From contig SWDL01000034.1 of the NCBI GenBank assembly GCA_005116795.1, positions 1 through 8,769 of the forward strand: a DNA stretch of 8,769 nt. Direction: 5' to 3'. Shown in pieces: positions 6,752 to 8,769 of the stretch (its first letter is position 1; each line of letters starts with the position of its first letter). Made by a program: the position numbers and the translations under genes. This DNA is from Nitrospira sp. (GTDB lineage: Bacteria; Nitrospirota; Nitrospiria; Nitrospirales; Nitrospiraceae). Under the pieces are notes generated by a model. It did not search any database and had not been told where the DNA came from. It saw only the letters and a list, made by a program, of their open reading frames with translations.

Positions 6752-6905
6752 GGCTAACTATAATTCGACGTCCGAATCATTTCGGCAAAGCCAGCAGAAA
6801 CTGCCTGCTAATCCCAGGCCACGTGGAGGACAGGCGATTGCACAAGCTGCTGAATCAACATCGCTTTGGGCGGGACTGCCAGGAGCGCCCGCCAGCGTGT
6901 TAGCC
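6752..6905 (-). other. Degenerate or atypical attC upstream of the HNH gene
   Basis: GGCTAAC (6752-6758) and GTTAGCC (6899-6905) are exact complements. The lower one stands where the core site ahead of the HNH cassette should be. At 154 bases it is longer than usual for an attC, and I do not see paired inner arms next to the cores. An inner hairpin GGCGGG/CCCGCC exists on the minus strand near the 6899 end. It may be a long site of the VCR kind, a damaged one, or two unrelated core halves. Confidence 0.4.
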
Positions 6906-6940
6906 GTCATCCCACGCGTCCTAACATCACTCACCGGCAC

Positions 6941-7085
6941 AAACAAAGGGGTCGGGAGTCTTTTCTCCAGGAGGCTCAAGATATGATAGGCAAGTCGTCT
7001 GCGTTCAGGCGTGAACGACGCGGCATGGCTTCTTGTAGAGCCGCGGCGCAGGCCTGTCACGAAACGACTCCCGACCCCTTTGTTT
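6941..7085. mobile_element. Element A: 145-bp palindromic-ended, non-coding element
   Basis: The ends 6941-6965 and 7061-7085 are inverted copies matching at 24 of 25 positions; the outer 20 bases are identical. The arm contains AAAGGGG and ends in CTTTTC. The 95-base interior includes a 6-bp hairpin CGTTCA/TGAACG (7002-7017). There is no transposase gene and no obvious target duplication. The layout suits a MITE or a REP-type unit moved in trans by an IS200/RAYT-like enzyme, which is inference. It sits inside a cassette, so it is probably a secondary insertion. Confidence 0.6.
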
Positions 7086-7115
7086 TCAAGTTCGTCCCAT
7101 GGATCTGCAAACGCC

Positions 7116-7179
7116 ACCTAACGCTCGCGATAACCTGTGACAGCGGAGCGCCGCCGTTGGGCTCATCGCGATGTTAGGC
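7116..7179 (-). other. attC: Integron cassette recombination site (attC) of the brnTA cassette
   Basis: On the minus strand this 64-base site starts with GCCTAAC (R'') and ends with GTTAGGT (R', matching GTTRRRY). TCGCGAT next to R'' pairs with ATCGCGA next to R', separated from the cores by one and two bases, which gives the asymmetry expected of attC. GCGG/CCGC forms an inner hairpin. The stop codon of the antitoxin gene (TAA, 7176-7174) lies within R''. Confidence 0.8.
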
Positions 7180-7422
7180 GCCTCGTCGTCGCGCCACCGC
7201 CCGACGTCGCTGTCGAAGAACCGGTGCCAGAGCCCGGAGCGCGTCGTTCACTGACACGCTGTTCGGAAACACATCCAGAATGTCCGGATCGATGACCACC
7301 ACGTTCGCACCTTGCGCATGCCGCGCAGCCGTGGCCCCGCGCACGGCACCGGAAAAGTCGTACTCCGGGCGCATCGTATCACGGTCGTCCGTCCGCCCTT
7401 TCCGCCTACCGTTCTTCTTCAT
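7174..7422 (-). CDS. Putative BrnA-like antitoxin, partner of BrnT
   Basis: The 82-residue protein starts at ATG 7422 behind a strong GGAGG (four-base gap) and overlaps the end of the toxin gene by 17 bases, the usual toxin-first layout of brnTA. It begins with a basic stretch and MRPEYDFSGAVRGATAARHA, close to the EYDFS-xx-RG signature of proteins encoded after BrnT. NVVVIDPDILDVFPNSVSVNDALRALAP then offers a strand and two helices, like a ribbon-helix-helix DNA-binding fold. The tail is Arg-rich. By family knowledge such antitoxins bind BrnT and repress their own operon; no operator is visible. It differs enough from classical BrnA that I give no symbol. The longer open frame to 7554 lies within brnT and lacks a ribosome site. 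Confidence 0.75.
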   Translation of the reverse strand: MKKNGRRKGRTDDRDTMRPEYDFSGAVRGATAARHAQGANVVVIDPDILDVFPNSVSVNDALRALAPVLRQRRRAVARRRGA

Positions 7423-7687
7423 ATCGCCTCCGCTCTTGCCGAGTGGCCCGTCGTACGGAAATGAGACGGGTTCGGGGTGGTCGCTCGGCGAACGCCACCA
7501 CCAGGAGCCTCCGTCGGGTTGACATGCCAAGCAGCACGTACCGTTCCTCATCAAGTGAGTGATCAGGGTCAGCCATCAAGAGGTTAAACGGATCACCAAA
7601 GATCGTCGAGGCTTCGTCAAAGGTCACGCCGTGCTTGCGGACATTCGTTTCCGCTTTCACCGGGTCCCATTCGAAGATGTAACCCAC
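7406..7687 (-). CDS. brnT: BrnT family toxin (RNase of a type II toxin-antitoxin pair)
   Basis: The 93-residue product reads YIFEWDPVKAETNVRKHGV, then DEASTIFGDPFNLLMADPDH, EERYVLLGMS, RRLLVVAFAER and a C-terminal LISVRRATRQERRRYEE: the full BrnT pattern, including the FEWDxxK opening, DPDHS and the basic ISxRxATxxERxxYE end. BrnT has a RelE-like fold and cleaves RNA to halt growth until bound by its antitoxin. I chose GTG 7687 because GGAG lies five bases upstream and BrnT proteins start just before FEWD. ATG 7717 would add ten residues (MPHSVRSGVR) but has AGGGG directly against the start codon. The cassette core GTCTAAC (7733-7739) lies just upstream. In cassette arrays such pairs are thought to stabilise the array; that role is inferred here. 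Confidence 0.87.
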   Translation of the reverse strand: MGYIFEWDPVKAETNVRKHGVTFDEASTIFGDPFNLLMADPDHSLDEERYVLLGMSTRRRLLVVAFAERPPRTRLISVRRATRQERRRYEEER

Positions 7688-7732
7688 TCTTACTCCACTC
7701 CTGACGCTGTGTGGCATCCCCTAGACCGGCCC

Positions 7733-7803
7733 GTCTAACTATTGAGTAGATTGGTCAGCCTATCCCCGCCAACCAGGTTCGGGATTCCGGCCAATCCTAA
7801 TAG
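7733..7803 (-). other. Core site and possible degenerate attC upstream of brnT
   Basis: GTCTAAC at 7733-7739 reads GTTAGAC on the minus strand, a full GTTRRRY match, where the brnTA cassette should start. A bulged stem follows: CTATT (7739-7743) plus GATTGG (7749-7754) pair with CCAATC (7791-7796) plus AATAG (7799-7803). No good R'' follows, so the site may have lost one core, or it may be the edge of the array. Confidence 0.4.
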
Positions 7804-7880
7804 GTATTTTCTGTACTTAGCAAGAAATCATTCAGTCCTCCTGAGCCTGGCGAGCACTGCAGGTCCGGTCAGTCTATCCC
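7753..7880 (+). repeat. Short direct repeat, 114-base offset
   Basis: GGTCAGCCTATCCC at 7753-7766 recurs as GGTCAGTCTATCCC at 7867-7880, 13 of 14 identical, with weaker similarity for about 15 bases beyond. Its meaning is unclear; it could be the trace of a duplicated cassette edge. Confidence 0.35.
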
Positions 7881-8027
7881 GGCGCACCTGCACGGCTCTC
7901 TGTCCCACATCCAAGACGATCCGTGGGGCTCTGGATTTCCCGACCGCTCCTGTTTAAGACGTGCGTGGAGATCATTGCCGTGCTCACGTCCTCAGGTCCG
8001 CTTGAGCGGCTGGAAGGAAGGACAGAG
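7881..8027. other. Gene-free stretch between the cassettes and the MATE relic
   Basis: I see no supportable gene, RNA or repeat here. Short open frames cross it but have no ribosome sites and no recognisable composition. It may be decayed coding DNA. Confidence 0.35.
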
Positions 8028-8346
8028 TTAGCCTCGATCGCCCGATGCTGTAGGAGCCGACGCTCGGATCACCTGATTTTCCCGCCAGCGTTCGGAGTGA
8101 TAGCGGATCAGCAGTAAGGCCATGCGGATGAACCAGTCGGCGGCCATGGCGCACCAGACGTAGGCGAGGCCGAGTTTCCACCAGTAGGCGGCGGCGAAGG
8201 CGAGCGGCAGGCGGACGGCCCACATGCCGGCCAGCGTGACGGTCAGAATGTAGCGCGTGTCGCCGGCGCCGCGGAGCGAACCGCCCACGACCATCGTGAG
8301 CGCGAGCGACAGTTGGGCCACGGCGGCGATCTTCAAAAACAGGTGG
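8028..8346 (-). pseudogene. MATE-family efflux transporter, C-terminal fragment
   Basis: About 105 codons of a MATE (MatE) multidrug or cation antiporter survive. LFLKIAAVAQLSLALTMVVG leads into GSLRGAGDTRYILTVTLAGM, where GAGDTR is the family hallmark of the late helices. Three hydrophobic segments follow (about LTMVVGG, GMWAVRLPLAFAAAYWW and VWCAMAADWFIRMALLL), ending in an Arg-rich tail and TAA at 8030-8028. A full transporter has about 450 residues and twelve helices; the first roughly 350 residues are missing. The fragment starts exactly where element B (8347-8513) begins, and nothing beyond the element encodes MATE, so the 5' part was lost when the element arrived or by later deletion. 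The frame formally continues into the element to 8405 but starts with element-derived residues. It should not be functional. Confidence 0.8.
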
Positions 8347-8513
8347 GACAAAAGGGGACATTCTACTTTTCCGCAAGACGCGCGGACGTTACCGTGATTG
8401 ATCACGTGGCACCAGCGCCCCTAGACGGAAGGGCGGATCGCGAGGGGCACGCCGGGGGACCAGGCGATCCCACAAGAGGCAGCCAGCCGAAAAGTAGAAT
8501 GTCCCCTTTTGTC
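8347..8513. mobile_element. Element B: 167-bp element with perfect 25-bp inverted ends
   Basis: The 25 bases at 8347-8371 are exactly the reverse complement of 8489-8513. The arm has AAAAGGGGAC near its outer end, CTTTTC at its inner end and a CTAC/GTAG in between. The 117-base interior is GC-rich, has a GTGAT/ATCAC hairpin, and encodes no transposase. GTAG-bearing palindromes are the substrates of RAYT/IS200-like Y1 transposases, so a non-autonomous element moved in trans is the likely identity. It abuts the broken end of the MATE fragment. Confidence 0.65.
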
Positions 8514-8573
8514 TTTCCTGACCTCATCTTCCCTCTGATCCGCCATGCGCCAGAGGGTACCAGAGAAGAGGAT

Positions 8574-8593
8574 CCCCGTAGCAAGCTACGGGG
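8574..8593. repeat. REP-like palindrome with GTAGC stem
   Basis: CCCCGTAGCAAGCTACGGGG folds into a perfect 9-bp stem with a two-base AA loop; outer GAT/ATC can add pairs with one bulged T. The GTAG core is typical of REP sequences handled by RAYT enzymes. It could also end transcription, but there is no T-run. Confidence 0.6.
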
Positions 8594-8657
8594 TATCACA
8601 AGTTGAATCCAAATCCATTGGTCACTCTACTTATCCTTCACCGCATCCTGGAGCGTG

Positions 8658-8769
8658 GTCATTGCTTGACTTTGCACTTCGATAAACAATCTTCCGTACG
8701 CGCTCGAATCGACTTTGCTCCGACTTCAACAAGCACAGAAGCTGGAGGAGTGCAAAGTCAAGCAATGAC
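8658..8769. mobile_element. Element C: inverted-repeat unit reaching the window edge
   Basis: The 21 bases at 8658-8678 are the exact reverse complement of 8749-8769, the last bases of the window. The arms contain GCTTGACTTTGCAC. The 70-base interior holds no gene. The right end may extend past the window, so the true length is unknown. The end sequence differs from those of elements A and B, which suggests another family of palindromic element. Confidence 0.55.

Noticed and set aside
6758..7117. A 119-codon minus-strand open frame spanning the whole cassette that holds element A
   Set aside because: It starts at a GTG overlapping the attC core, reads straight through both arms of the palindromic element, and gives no recognisable domain or ribosome site; probably chance openness in GC-rich DNA.
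7742..7957. 71-codon plus-strand open frame upstream of brnT
   Set aside because: TTG start, Ser/Thr/Pro-rich composition, no ribosome site; it crosses the direct repeat and the stem, so it is probably non-coding.
8313..8606. 97-codon plus-strand open frame over element B and the REP-like hairpin
   Set aside because: It is made almost wholly of inverted-repeat sequence and has no protein features.
5996..8769. The set of repeats considered as a CRISPR array
   Set aside because: The repeats are inverted, different from one another and not evenly spaced; there are no spacers or cas genes.

Overview
The window reads as GC-rich bacterial chromosome: a conserved, dense gene block (about 1-5624) is followed by an accessory tail (about 5625-8769). 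Nothing in it fixes the taxon. The gene mix and codon use would suit an environmental Gram-negative such as a Nitrospira-type bacterium, but that is an impression from family knowledge, not a demonstration. I see no rRNA, tRNA, CRISPR array, integrase or transposase gene.

Core block. A 41-residue, very basic small protein (139-264) is followed by a DREG-2-like HAD hydrolase (493-1221). Next is a two-gene unit joined by an ATGA overlap: a Peptidase_Mx-type zinc metallopeptidase (1330-2427), split by one in-frame TAA at 1834-1836, and a D-Ala-D-Ala-ligase-like ATP-grasp enzyme (2424-3446). A Sir2/CobB-type NAD-dependent deacylase (3476-4201, minus) converges on the ligase. It diverges from a ketopantoate reductase (4272-5624) that carries a C-terminal sulfite-oxidase-like domain with no visible molybdenum-cofactor cysteine.

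Accessory tail. From 5996 to about 7740 lie integron-type gene cassettes, all read on the minus strand, with no integrase in view. Two well-formed attC sites (5996-6055 and 7116-7179) sit at the 3' ends of an HNH endonuclease gene and a BrnT-type toxin/antitoxin pair. In both cassettes the last gene's TAA stop is inside the attC. A further decayed cassette below attC 5996-6055 seems to begin with a brnT relic. The stretch between the HNH and brnTA cassettes holds a 145-bp element with near-perfect 25-bp inverted ends and no gene I would accept.

From 7740 onward the sequence is mostly non-coding or broken. A MATE-transporter gene survives only as its C-terminal ~100 codons, cut by a 167-bp element with perfect 25-bp inverted ends (8347-8513). 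A REP-like hairpin (8574-8593) and a third inverted-repeat unit (8658-8769, reaching the window edge) follow. The two larger elements share an end skeleton, which suggests non-autonomous copies mobilised in trans, possibly by a RAYT/IS200-like transposase.

The points most worth following are the metallopeptidase/ATP-grasp pair and its interruption, the reductase fusion, and the integrase-less cassette array with its mobile palindromes.
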